64,000 nucleotides of DNA from JAAYED01 sp040772225 (lineage in GTDB: Bacteria > Chloroflexota > Anaerolineae > UBA1429), in NCBI GenBank assembly GCA_040772225.1, contig JAXGYO010000002.1, positions 1,240,001-1,304,000 on the forward strand, read 5' to 3'. How positions within the stretch are numbered: the first letter of the stretch is position 1; the number at the start of each line of letters is the position of its first letter. This document shows positions 26,283-34,835 of this stretch, one piece after another. The translations under genes were made by a program, and so were the position numbers. Below the pieces are notes generated by a model that saw only the letters and a program-made list of their open reading frames with translations, did no database searches and was not told where the DNA came from.

Positions 26283-27572
26283 TCACTCCTTGCGGGTTGA
26301 GGGCAATCCAAAGGACAAGACCAGTGCGCCCAGACAGAAACAGAGCGCAAGAATAAAGACCGCCTGATAGGACAACAGGTCCACTACAAGGCCCCCAAGC
26401 ACGGGTGCCAGCATCGTCATGGCAGAGAGTGTGTTGGCAAGACCGATGTACATCGGGCGCCGAGTCTCAGCAGCATACTCGAGCAACCAGTTGTTGAACG
26501 GCCAGCTGCCGCCACCGATATAGACTCCCAGCATAAGAAACAGCGCCATATACGTCCACCGCACTGCTGCCGGATCAACTCGCGCCACCAAGCCTGCCAG
26601 GAGCGCGAGGGCGGGCGCGGCCATCGCCAGGACCGCTTGCAGCCTGATGTGCGTCAGCGGCCCCAACTTGTTCTGGATATAGCCCAGCAAAAAGCCGGCG
26701 ATCATCGACCCGGCCACCTGCGACGAGACGAAAAGCCCTGTGTCTGCAAGTGAAAACCCCAGTTCGCGCTGGGCGTACAACACGTAAAAGGTCGTCGCCA
26801 CTCCAACAAATCCGATGAGCAACTGCACGACGATCATACGTCTGAAAGGTCGGTCCTGAGCCAGGAAACCTGGGAGCAGCGCCAGGTTCTCTCGCGGAGA
26901 GGGCGCCACGGATCCATCCGTCGGAGTGCAGTCAGGATCCGAGATGAAGGAGATCGAAACCGCCGAGAGAATCAACAGAATTCCCGCGACGGCATAGACG
27001 AGCGCGTAGTTGGCCGGATAGTCCCAGGGGCTGGCATCGCTGAGCAGATACCTCACCGCGGCACCGGCGCCAATGCCCCCTATCCCTCCCAGTACCTGTC
27101 CCAGACCAACAACCATCCCCCGCCGGCGCGGTGAGATTGTCCTTGCCAGGTGGTCGAACCAGGGCACGCTGACGACTGCATCCAGCGTGAAGAAGACGAA
27201 CAAGAGAGCCAGGATGACTACAATCGTAACCGACGGCCTCGGGACAGCAAACTGCCAGATGACCCAGGCTATCAGCAAGAGCAACGGACGCGAAAGCCAG
27301 GCCGCACCGGCGATTACCTTTTTCCTGTGTGCCATCCTGGTGATAAACCCGGCCACGAGAAGCTGGGGCAAGAGCCAGGCACCCCTGGTGATGCCGCTCC
27401 CGACACCAATAATCAGTTGCGATTCGGTCAGCGTCCCGAGAAGCGCGGGCAGGACAGTGGTGGCTCCAATAAGACTCATGGCCATGTAAAACAGCGACGA
27501 ATCGCCGATCAGAGCAACGATATTCCGTCTGTATTGCGAGCGAGACGTTGTCAGCGAGTTTGCCACATCCAT
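26283..27572 (-). CDS. Major facilitator superfamily transporter
   Basis: The 429-residue protein has about twelve hydrophobic segments with a charged central loop (ISDPDCTPTDGSVAPSPREN, about 213-232). The loop after segment 2 has ITRMAHRKKV, a degenerate form of the MFS A-motif. The substrate cannot be read from sequence. The ATG at 27572 has AAGGA upstream. Its 3' end is convergent with sfsA and its promoter region is divergent from holB. Confidence 0.82.
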   Translation of the reverse strand: MDVANSLTTSRSQYRRNIVALIGDSSLFYMAMSLIGATTVLPALLGTLTESQLIIGVGSGITRGAWLLPQLLVAGFITRMAHRKKVIAGAAWLSRPLLLLIAWVIWQFAVPRPSVTIVVILALLFVFFTLDAVVSVPWFDHLARTISPRRRGMVVGLGQVLGGIGGIGAGAAVRYLLSDASPWDYPANYALVYAVAGILLILSAVSISFISDPDCTPTDGSVAPSPRENLALLPGFLAQDRPFRRMIVVQLLIGFVGVATTFYVLYAQRELGFSLADTGLFVSSQVAGSMIAGFLLGYIQNKLGPLTHIRLQAVLAMAAPALALLAGLVARVDPAAVRWTYMALFLMLGVYIGGGSWPFNNWLLEYAAETRRPMYIGLANTLSAMTMLAPVLGGLVVDLLSYQAVFILALCFCLGALVLSFGLPSTRKE

Positions 27573-27663
27573 CCTTCATCACTCGAAGTGCTTTCTGGCA
27601 GATGCCCGTACTCTAGTCGAACAGCCTGTTCTGGCAAGCAGGCCTGTAGCCATCTGATATCCT

Positions 27664-27692
27664 TTGCCGTCACACCACGGCCATGGTAGAAT
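27664..27692 (+). promoter_or_regulatory. holB promoter
   Basis: -35 TTGCCG (27664-27669), a 17-bp spacer and -10 TAGAAT (27687-27692). The expected start near 27699-27700 is only a few bases before ATG 27703. Confidence 0.6.
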
Positions 27693-27702
27693 CACGGTGA
27701 TC

Positions 27703-28725
27703 ATGCAGAAACCCCGATCCGATGGTATGAATATGTGGCGTACGATTGGACACAGATGGGCTGTGGAGCAGCTCGCCGCGGGACTGGTTAGTCATAATAT
27801 CTCGCGTGCCAACCTGTTCACGGGTCCCGAAGGCGTGGGCAAGGCGCATCTTGCCACGGAGTATGCAGCTGCGCTCAACTGCCTGTCCGACACGCCGCCA
27901 TGCGGATCCTGCACACACTGCAGGCGTATCTCAGCGCTGAGCCACCCCGATGTGACCTTTATCAAACCTGACAACGGCCACATCAAGATAGGCCAGATAC
28001 GGCAGATGCAGTACGAGATATCGCTCAAGCCCTATGAAGCACGCTGGCGTGTTGCGATCATCACCGATATGCACACGGCGACAGAAGAGGCAGAGAATGC
28101 GCTGCTCAAGACGCTCGAGGAACCCCCGGCGCAGGCAGTGTTGATTCTGACAGCTCTGGACGCCGGGCTCTTGGAGCCGACGGTGGTCTCACGTTGCCGT
28201 GTTATGGCGCTCCAGCCTGTGCCGGCCGATGTCATTGCACAGGCCCTTGTAGAGCGGGGGATTGAGCCGCTGTCCGCAGCCGAGATCGCCCGGCTATCGG
28301 GGGGACGTGTGGGCTGGGCCCTGCAGGCCGCCGGCAATCTGGAACTCGTCGAACGACACCAGAACGTTGTTGCCGATTTCCTTGATCTATTGGAAGCGGG
28401 CTACGCTGATCGAATCGCCACAGCCGAGGCCCTCGGCCGTCAGGAGGATCTTGTCGAGATCATCGGCACATGGCAGTCCGTTTGGCGCGATGTGATGCTT
28501 ATCTCGGCAGGGTGTAACGATCTGGTGGTTAATCACCGGCAGCGTGTGAGGCTGGAACAGTACGCGCAGGCGACTGGCCTTGAGCAGGCGTTGCGTGCTG
28601 CCACGGACATACAGAATGCGATCACTCAGTTAGAACAGAACGTCAACCCGCGGCTGGTCGTGGAATCCATGCTGCTGGGTTGGCGCGACGCTCACGCAGG
28701 CCCAACAAGCGGCCTCGAGGAATAA
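27703..28725 (+). CDS. holB: DNA polymerase III delta' subunit
   Basis: Delta' is the stator of the clamp loader. The protein (340 residues from 27703) contains TIGHRWAVEQLAAGL, the P-loop-like GPEGVGKAHLA (Thr/Ser of the loop replaced by Ala, as in catalytically inert delta'), a zinc cluster CGSCTHC, NALLKTLEEPPAQAVLIL and the sensor SRCRV. ATG 27703 lies almost at the predicted transcription start; ATG 27727 or 27733 (MWRTIGH...), where homology begins, are alternatives. None has a clear ribosome-binding site. The next gene, ricT, begins 10 bp later, the order known from holB-yaaT pairs. Confidence 0.9.
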   Translation: MQKPRSDGMNMWRTIGHRWAVEQLAAGLVSHNISRANLFTGPEGVGKAHLATEYAAALNCLSDTPPCGSCTHCRRISALSHPDVTFIKPDNGHIKIGQIRQMQYEISLKPYEARWRVAIITDMHTATEEAENALLKTLEEPPAQAVLILTALDAGLLEPTVVSRCRVMALQPVPADVIAQALVERGIEPLSAAEIARLSGGRVGWALQAAGNLELVERHQNVVADFLDLLEAGYADRIATAEALGRQEDLVEIIGTWQSVWRDVMLISAGCNDLVVNHRQRVRLEQYAQATGLEQALRAATDIQNAITQLEQNVNPRLVVESMLLGWRDAHAGPTSGLEE

Positions 28726-28734
28726 GGATACACT

Positions 28735-29934
28735 ATGGCGTTAGTATGTGGCGTCCGCTTTAGAGGTGCAGGCAAGGTCTACCACTTTGATCCGCTAGAT
28801 GTTCCTGTCGCAGTGGCTGATTATGTCATTGTTGCTACCGCCCGTGGCGACGAAATGGGGCAGGTCACCGAGGCGCCGCATGACGTGACGGCCTCGCAGA
28901 TCGTGGGAGAGCTCAAACCGGTCCTGCGCAAGGCCAGCGCCAACGACATTGCGCGCGCCGAGCAGTACCGTGAGAAGGAGATAGAGGCGGTAACTGTCTG
29001 CCAGGAGCATATCGGAAAAGTCGGACTGCAGATGAAGGTCGTGAGTGCCGAATTTAGCTACGACGGCTCGCGCCTGACTTTTTACTTCACCGCCGAGAAT
29101 CGCGTCGATTTTCGGGCGCTCGTCCGCGATCTGGCGCGCACCTTTCGGGCGCGCATCGATCTCAGACAGATCGGTGTGCGGGATGAGGCCAAGCTTGTTG
29201 GCGGACTCGGACCGTGCGGCCGCCCCTTGTGTTGTGCGACCTGGTTGACGCAGTTCTCTCCCGTCTCGATTCGCATGGCCAAGCAGCAGAATCTGCCTCT
29301 GAGCCCGATGGAGATATCGGGACTCTGCGGACGCCTGTTGTGCTGCCTGACATACGAAAACGACTACTACCGCGAGGTCCGGGGGATGTTCCCCAAAGTA
29401 GGCAGAACAGTTGACACCCCTTACGGCCGCGGCAAGGTGATCAAGGTATCCGTACTGAGAGAGACTGTGACGCTGCTCCTTGAGGACGGCTCGACAGCAG
29501 AGATGACGGCGGACCAACTCTCCGGGGCAGAGCCCATGGCCCCTCGAGATGGGGCAGTGGAGGGGGCGAGCCTGACCAACAGTCTCAGGAAGATAGCGGC
29601 GCCGGCCCAGAGTAGCGAGCAGCGACCAGAGCGAGGCCAGGGATCGAACCCGCGCGGCCAGGACAGATCGCAGCGATCAAGAGGAGCGAGCCGTCAGGCT
29701 GATTCTGGGCAATCTGCACAGGACGCACAGGGTGCACGCAGACCAAACAGCGCGCCGAATAGCCCCCGACCGGCTGCGCCCCAGAACAGCGGCGAGAACA
29801 GCCAAAACCATGCCAGACCGGGCCAGGACCCGGATGGTGCATCCGAACAGAGAAGCCGGCGTTCGCGCGGCGGCCGCTCGGGGAGGAGGCGCACGCCTCG
29901 CGGTCCCGCGCCCACCGATCCTACTCAGTCCTGA
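28735..29934 (+). CDS. ricT: RicT/YaaT family (PSP1 domain) protein
   Basis: The PSP1 domain occupies about residues 1-260. It has the cysteine pairs GPCGRPLCC and GLCGRLLCC, which in Bacillus RicT bind Fe-S clusters within the RicA-RicF-RicT complex that promotes mRNA maturation with RNase Y. An rny gene lies 1.2 kb downstream of this gene's 3' end, on the opposite strand. The last roughly 130 residues are low-complexity, rich in Gln, Ser, Arg, Asn and Pro (QSSEQRPERGQGSNPRGQ...), absent from typical RicT and probably disordered, perhaps RNA-binding. ATG 28735 follows GGAATAAGGA. Confidence 0.9.
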   Translation: MALVCGVRFRGAGKVYHFDPLDVPVAVADYVIVATARGDEMGQVTEAPHDVTASQIVGELKPVLRKASANDIARAEQYREKEIEAVTVCQEHIGKVGLQMKVVSAEFSYDGSRLTFYFTAENRVDFRALVRDLARTFRARIDLRQIGVRDEAKLVGGLGPCGRPLCCATWLTQFSPVSIRMAKQQNLPLSPMEISGLCGRLLCCLTYENDYYREVRGMFPKVGRTVDTPYGRGKVIKVSVLRETVTLLLEDGSTAEMTADQLSGAEPMAPRDGAVEGASLTNSLRKIAAPAQSSEQRPERGQGSNPRGQDRSQRSRGASRQADSGQSAQDAQGARRPNSAPNSPRPAAPQNSGENSQNHARPGQDPDGASEQRSRRSRGGRSGRRRTPRGPAPTDPTQS

Positions 29935-29948
29935 CCCCTGATGTAAAC

Positions 29949-29978
29949 AAAGAGGCGCACCACGCGGTGCGCCTCTTT
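29949..29978. terminator. Bidirectional terminator between ricT and the PHP gene
   Basis: A 13-bp stem AAAGAGGCGCACC (29949-29961) / GGTGCGCCTCTTT (29966-29978) with an ACGC tetraloop is flanked by T runs on both strands. It can serve the convergent holB-ricT and spoVS-PHP transcripts. Confidence 0.85.
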
Positions 29979-29989
29979 TTCATTAGCGG

Positions 29990-30805
29990 CTAGTTTCCAT
30001 AGCGCCCATCCATCGCGGCCAGGCACTCCAAAGGAACTCGAACCTCGCCAAGAGAGGGGGCCTTTCGGCCCGGCCCGTGATAGTCAGACCCTCCTGTGAG
30101 AAAAAGCCCGTACTCCTGAGCAAGTCTGGCAAGGCGTCCTTGCTGACACGCATCATAGTCCCGGTAAAAGACTTCTAGCCCGTCAAGCCCCTGTCCCACC
30201 AGCGGCTCCACGAGAAAAAGGATGCTCCAGGGATGCGCCAGGACAGCCAGCCCCTGCGCACCATGGATCATCTCGATCGCATCGGACGCGGAGATCTTGG
30301 CTCGCGGCACGTAGGCCTTCTGACCGTGATTCAGGTATCGTCCAAAGGCCTCCTCAATGGATGCCACATAGCCCTCCTGCATCAACAACCGCGCTATATG
30401 GGGCCGACCAACAGCCCCACCCTGCATCTCGTCGCCAAGCTGTTCGGAGGGCAGCGAAATGCCCAGAGCATGAAGCTTCTCAAGGATGCAGTAAGCACGA
30501 TCGAGCCTTGCCTCTGAAAAACGATGCAACTCACTCACCAGCGACGCATCTGTGTGGTTGATGAAATAGCCAAGCACATGAGCCTGCACGCCCTCGTCGT
30601 CCGCGCTAATCTCGACACCCGGGATAACACGGACACGGGTGCCTGCGGCCCTCTCCAGGGCCTCGTCGACTCCCGCCACCGTGTCATGATCGGTCAGGGC
30701 AATCACCTCAATTGCCCTGCGCTCTGCCATATCCACGATCTCTGCCGGCGTGAGAGTGCCGTCAGAGGCCGTGCTATGGACATGCAAGTCGATAGATCCC
30801 ATCAT
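29990..30805 (-). CDS. PHP-domain phosphoesterase (RNase AM/YciV-like)
   Basis: The 271-residue protein starts with the PHP metal motif IDLHVHSTASDGTL (5-18), followed by ALTDHDTVAG, VIPGVEISADDEG and the late GGSDYHGPG. These supply the His and Asp ligands of a trinuclear metal centre. The family includes 5'-3' exoribonucleases of RNA 5' ends and 3',5'-bisphosphate nucleotidases. ATG 30805 overlaps the spoVS stop by 4 bp. Confidence 0.85.
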   Translation of the reverse strand: MMGSIDLHVHSTASDGTLTPAEIVDMAERRAIEVIALTDHDTVAGVDEALERAAGTRVRVIPGVEISADDEGVQAHVLGYFINHTDASLVSELHRFSEARLDRAYCILEKLHALGISLPSEQLGDEMQGGAVGRPHIARLLMQEGYVASIEEAFGRYLNHGQKAYVPRAKISASDAIEMIHGAQGLAVLAHPWSILFLVEPLVGQGLDGLEVFYRDYDACQQGRLARLAQEYGLFLTGGSDYHGPGRKAPSLGEVRVPLECLAAMDGRYGN

Positions 30806-31062
30806 CTTGGTTCGATAATCAGCCTGATCGCAGTGCGCTCCTCGTCGGCGATCACTACGTCGGCAAACGCCGGGATACAGATCACATCTATGCCGTCCAG
30901 TGCCAGATAAGAGCGTGCAATCGCCACTGCCTTTGTCGCCTGGTTAACAGCTCCGGCTCCGATCGCCTGAACCTCAGCCCGCCCGTGCTCTCGGACAACA
31001 CCCGCGATGGCACCTGCCACCGCTGTGGACCTGGAGTGTGCCGATACCTTGATGACTTCCAT
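30802..31062 (-). CDS. spoVS: Stage V sporulation protein S family
   Basis: The 86-residue protein MEVIKVSAHSRSTAVAGAIAG... matches the small, highly conserved SpoVS (Alba-like fold) family, found also in many non-sporulating bacteria. It carries the conserved VQAIGAGAVNQATKAVAIAR and ends in RTAIRLIIEPR. In Bacillus it affects sporulation and septation timing. GAAGGAG precedes the ATG. It lies downstream of rny on the same strand with a 104-bp gap and is coupled to the PHP gene. Confidence 0.93.
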   Translation of the reverse strand: MEVIKVSAHSRSTAVAGAIAGVVREHGRAEVQAIGAGAVNQATKAVAIARSYLALDGIDVICIPAFADVVIADEERTAIRLIIEPR

Positions 31063-31166
31063 GGTGCTGACTCCTTCGGGATTGCACAGCTCACGCCAAC
31101 CCCCGCAATCTGCACCTTGTGCGCCACGGGGCTGTAGCCCACAAGCTCCAGTAACCGGACGAACCC

Positions 31167-32708
31167 TTACTGCGCGTACTCTGTTGCTCTGAGTTCGCGG
31201 ATAACCGTGACCTTGATACGGCCCGGGTATTGGAGGCTCTCCTCAACCTTTCTGGCGATATCCCGCGAGAGGCGGATGGCGGCCAGATCATCGATCTGCT
31301 CCGGCCTGACCATGATCCGAATCTCACGGCCTGCCTGGATCGCAAAAGAGGATTCCACGCCGTCGAACGAGTTCGCCACCTGCTCCAACGCACGGATGCG
31401 CTTGATATAGTTCTCGAGAGACTCGCGCCTCGCGCCAGGGCGACCTGCCGATATGGCATCCGCTATCTGGATCAGCGTCGCCTCGAGCGAACACTGCTCG
31501 ATATCACAGTGATGCGCGCCGATGGCATTCACGATAGACTCGGGCATGCCATAGCGCCGGGCGATCTCAGCCCCGATCAGTGCGTGCGGTCCGTCCACCT
31601 CATGGTCGACCGCCTTGCCAAGATCGTGAAGCAATCCGGCAAGCTTGGCCTGCTGGACATCGGCGCCCAACTCGGCTGCGATCAGTGCTGCGATCATCGC
31701 TGTCTCTGTCGAGTGCTTGAGTACATTCTGACCATAGCTGGTACGATAGTGCAGTCTGCCCAAAAGCCGGATGATCTCTGGCGGCAGGCCGTGGACACCC
31801 ATAGAAAGTGCAGCCTCCTCGCCCTTTTCTCTGATCGTCTGATCGATCTCTTCTTGAGCCTTTTCCACCATCTTCTCAATGCGCCCTGGATGGATGCGGC
31901 CATCAAGTATCAGGCGCTCCAAGGCAACGCGAGCCACCTCGCGCCGCACCGGATCGAAACTTGAGAGGATCACCGTGTCCGGCGTGTCGTCTATCACCAG
32001 GTCCACACCTGTGATACCTTCCAGAGCGCGAATGTTTCTGCCGCCCCGTCCGATAATGCGACCCTTCATCTCATCGTTAGGCAGTTCCACAGCCGAAACC
32101 GTGGTCTCAGCCACCTGATCAGTAGCCACGCGCTGCATCGCTATCGTGACAATCTCCCGCGCGCGCTCCTCCGCCTCCTCATGGGCCTGTGCCTCGATGT
32201 CGCGGATGATCTTGGCCGCGTCTATTCGAGCCTCGGCCTCTACTTCCTTCAGCAAGACTTCCTTTGCCTGCTCCTGGGTGAGCCCAGAGATCCTCTCGAG
32301 CTCGGCCAGGTGAACTTGCCAGGCCTGATCCAACTCCACCTGCCGCGCATCCAACCGCTGCTCGCGTTCCTTGAGCCGCGTGTCGCGGATCTCGAGATTG
32401 TCGAGGCGTCGATCCAGACTGTCCCGCCTCTCCTGCAGGCGATTCTCCTGGCGACTGATCTCCTTCATACGCCGTGAGGCTTCGTTCTCCGCCTCCAGCA
32501 GGATGCCCTGAGCCTTGTCACGAGCCTCGATCTCCAGCTCCATCGCTCTGGTGCGAGCCTCGCTCAAGCTCGAACGCGCCTCCTCCTGAAGCTGCGAGAT
32601 ATTGTCCCCAATCGTTCGGTTCTTGAGCAGATACCCTAACGCAAACCCCCCGGCCGTGCCCAGAATGAATAGCACGAGCCATACGATCCACATGCCACCA
32701 TTGAACAT
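31167..32708 (-). CDS. rny: Ribonuclease Y
   Basis: RNase Y is a membrane-bound endoribonuclease initiating mRNA decay. The 513-residue protein has an N-terminal membrane anchor (about 5-27), a long coiled coil (about 35-190), a KH domain with the IIGRGGRNIRALE loop, and an HD domain with ALIAAELGADVQQ and LLHDLGKAVDHE as the catalytic HD pair. Architecture and length are canonical. AAGGAAT lies nine bases before the ATG. RicT is encoded nearby, and RicT-containing complexes act with RNase Y in Bacillus. Confidence 0.96.
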   Translation of the reverse strand: MFNGGMWIVWLVLFILGTAGGFALGYLLKNRTIGDNISQLQEEARSSLSEARTRAMELEIEARDKAQGILLEAENEASRRMKEISRQENRLQERRDSLDRRLDNLEIRDTRLKEREQRLDARQVELDQAWQVHLAELERISGLTQEQAKEVLLKEVEAEARIDAAKIIRDIEAQAHEEAEERAREIVTIAMQRVATDQVAETTVSAVELPNDEMKGRIIGRGGRNIRALEGITGVDLVIDDTPDTVILSSFDPVRREVARVALERLILDGRIHPGRIEKMVEKAQEEIDQTIREKGEEAALSMGVHGLPPEIIRLLGRLHYRTSYGQNVLKHSTETAMIAALIAAELGADVQQAKLAGLLHDLGKAVDHEVDGPHALIGAEIARRYGMPESIVNAIGAHHCDIEQCSLEATLIQIADAISAGRPGARRESLENYIKRIRALEQVANSFDGVESSFAIQAGREIRIMVRPEQIDDLAAIRLSRDIARKVEESLQYPGRIKVTVIRELRATEYAQ

Positions 32709-32749
32709 TCCAGTAATTCCTTTCCCATCTATGTTAACGGGCTTCCCCG

Positions 32750-33391
32750 CTAGCTCCCATCGGTCGCATCTCTCTCGGACTGTATTTCGGACCAGTAGTG
32801 CTCAGTTACGGTGCGCGCGATGCTGTATGAAAAGCCGCGCCTCTGTAAAAAGCCCATCAGGTGACGATAAAAGTCATCGCGCTCCTGCTGACGATACCGC
32901 CGGATGGCCGGACTTGCCGCTCTCATAGCGCTGTCCATTTCATCGAGACCCTCCAAAGCTGCCTCGATGGTGTCAGGCGACACGCCTTTCTGACGGAGCT
33001 CACCTCGCAGAGCCCAGCTACCTCGCGGGCGAAAAGCCTCTCGGTTCTCCACCCAAAACTCGGCAAAGGCCCTATCATCGAGAAATCGCGCTCTCTTTAG
33101 CCTGCCAACGACCTGGTCGATTTCCCCATCACTCAGAGCACGCTTTGCCAGGTAACGTCTAATCTCATCTTCGCTTCGCGGCCGGTATGACAGATAGTTG
33201 AGTGCTCGCTCGTACGCCTTTTCGATAGTGTCCGCGGCCCTAAGTTCGGTGATCTGGTCCTTGGACAGCTCCTGTCCAACCATTAACCTGGCTGCCAGGA
33301 TAGCCTGCACGCTAAAGGCGTATTCGTCATCGATATAGATGTTAACCCGACCGCTGGCTCGCCGCTGTGCGCGAATAGCTGTTAACTTCAA
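32750..33391 (-). CDS. recX: Regulatory protein RecX
   Basis: RecX modulates RecA filaments. The 213-residue helical protein shows the family repeats ALNYLSYRPRSEDEIRRYL, VVGRLKRARFLDDRAFAEFWV and GSWALRGELRQKGVSPDTIE. The frame begins with TTG at 33391; no ATG or GTG lies closer to the expected N-terminus and the ribosome site is weak, so the start is uncertain. A terminator-like hairpin sits 20-50 bp upstream, between recA and recX, so recX probably depends on readthrough. Confidence 0.9.
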   Translation of the reverse strand: MKLTAIRAQRRASGRVNIYIDDEYAFSVQAILAARLMVGQELSKDQITELRAADTIEKAYERALNYLSYRPRSEDEIRRYLAKRALSDGEIDQVVGRLKRARFLDDRAFAEFWVENREAFRPRGSWALRGELRQKGVSPDTIEAALEGLDEMDSAMRAASPAIRRYRQQERDDFYRHLMGFLQRRGFSYSIARTVTEHYWSEIQSERDATDGS

Positions 33392-33410
33392 GGTTGCTCG
33401 CCTATATTAC

Positions 33411-33440
33411 AAAAGGGACTGCAGCCGTAGCCACAGTCCC
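33411..33440 (-). terminator. Terminator or attenuator between recA and recX
   Basis: On the minus strand GGGACTG (33440-33434) and CAGTCCC (33421-33415) form a 7-bp stem followed directly by TTTTG. It is placed so that most recA transcripts would stop before recX. Confidence 0.65.
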
Positions 33441-33675
33441 CCATCACCTGCGAGTTATGCCCCCCCACAATCTACTTACGGTGGAGAGAGGTTGCCCAAG
33501 CAAGGGACCTCGTATTGCCCTGGAACGCTCAGGCTCCTCAAAACACTCTCCAGGCACACATGAACACGATGAAAAGATACTCCTAACCGTCTCAGCCGCC
33601 GTCCCGCAACCTCAGAGGAGGAATACGTCGCTAAGCGTAACGCCGGCCAAACGGCGCCCGCGGGCGCCAACAGGA
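33441..33675 (-). other. Structured recA-recX intergenic region
   Basis: About 235 nt with no convincing reading frame. On the minus strand TGGAGAG and CTCTCCA enclose smaller hairpins (CCTG/CAGG, GAGGT/ACCTC, TTGC/GCAA), and the region ends in the terminator at 33,411-33,440. It could be a 3' UTR, a small RNA or a leader controlling recX. No known RNA family was recognised. Confidence 0.35.
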
Positions 33676-34725
33676 TTACTCTTCGACTTGTTCCGATGGG
33701 TCTGCTACGGTCTCGTTCTCGCTCATTTTGCGCGACAGCAGGCCAATTTGCTCACGCACCTGCTTTTCGATCTCGGCGGCGATCTCGGGCTGATCGCGCA
33801 GATACTCTTTGGCGTTTTCGCGGCCTTGCGCCATGCGAACGTCACCAAAGGAGTAATAGGATCCGCGCCGTTCGACGACACCTGCCTCTACGGCCACATC
33901 CAGCAGGCTCCCCTCTTTGGAGATGCCGTGATCGAACATGATGTCGAACTCGGCCACCCGAAACGGAGGCGCTACCTTGTTCTTCTTGATGCGCGCGCGC
34001 ACGCGGTTGCCAACGACCTCGCCCTTTTCCTTGATCGACTCTGCGCGCCGGACGTCGATTCGAATCGCAGCATAGAACTTGAGGGCGTTTCCGCCGCTCG
34101 TTGTTTCGGGGTTCCCAAACAGGACGCCGATCTTCATCCGCAACTGATTTGTGAAAATGACCGCCGTATTGCTGCGTTTGATGGCGCCGGTGAGCTTGCG
34201 CAGAGCTTGCGACATCAGGCGAGCCTGAAGCCCCATGTGTGCATCACCCATCTCGCCTTCGATCTCAGCCTGCGGCACGAGAGCCGCGACGGAGTCGATC
34301 ACAATGCAGTCAACGGCGCCGCTGCGCACAAGTGCCTCTGTGATCTCCAGAGCCTGTTCACCCGTGTCCGGCTGAGAAAGATACAGTTCATCAATGTTAA
34401 CACCGCATCGCTCGGCATAGGCCGAGTCCAGCGCGTGCTCAACATCGATGAACGCTGCTGTGCCACCTTGTCGCTGGCACTCGGCAATAATGTGCTGACA
34501 CAGCGTCGTCTTGCCAGAGGACTCTGGACCATAGATTTCCGTGATTCGTCCCTTGGGAATCCCGCCGACGCCCAGAGCGACATCGAGCGCGATACATCCG
34601 GTGGGAATCACATCAACTTCCAGCCCGGTACCTTCGCCAAGGCGCATGATGGCACCTTCACCATAGCGCTTGCGAATTTGTGCAAGCGTCGTGTCCAGCG
34701 CCTTCTGTCTGCCATCCTGAGTCAT
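33676..34725 (-). CDS. recA: Recombinase RecA
   Basis: The 349-residue RecA catalyses strand exchange and stimulates LexA cleavage. Visible are Walker A GPESSGKTTL, the MAW-like region EALVRSGAVDCIVIDSVAALVP, loop L1 (EIEGEMGDAHMGLQARLMSQ), loop L2 with FTNQLRMKIGVLFGNPETTSGG, and an acidic C-terminus. AGGGGG lies four bases before the ATG. An inverted repeat near the promoter may be the damage-response operator. Confidence 0.98.
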   Translation of the reverse strand: MTQDGRQKALDTTLAQIRKRYGEGAIMRLGEGTGLEVDVIPTGCIALDVALGVGGIPKGRITEIYGPESSGKTTLCQHIIAECQRQGGTAAFIDVEHALDSAYAERCGVNIDELYLSQPDTGEQALEITEALVRSGAVDCIVIDSVAALVPQAEIEGEMGDAHMGLQARLMSQALRKLTGAIKRSNTAVIFTNQLRMKIGVLFGNPETTSGGNALKFYAAIRIDVRRAESIKEKGEVVGNRVRARIKKNKVAPPFRVAEFDIMFDHGISKEGSLLDVAVEAGVVERRGSYYSFGDVRMAQGRENAKEYLRDQPEIAAEIEKQVREQIGLLSRKMSENETVADPSEQVEE

Positions 34726-34747
34726 GGAACCCCCTGGGTCTGGCCTA

Positions 34748-34766
34748 GTACACGCATATAGTGTAC
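34748..34766. promoter_or_regulatory. Palindromic candidate operator between recA and the PLP-enzyme gene
   Basis: GTACAC (34748-34753) and GTGTAC (34761-34766) form a perfect 6+6-bp inverted repeat with a 7-bp spacer. It lies just downstream of a TATAAT-like -10 (minus strand, 34769-34774 region) for recA and inside the promoter zone of the divergent gene. A LexA-type SOS operator is the natural candidate, but the sequence does not match the E. coli or Bacillus box. Confidence 0.5.
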
Positions 34767-34835
34767 ATTATATAATATCTATACGCAAGTATTCGGCCCA
34801 CCGGCAGACAGCATGGCTACAGATAGGAGATCAAC

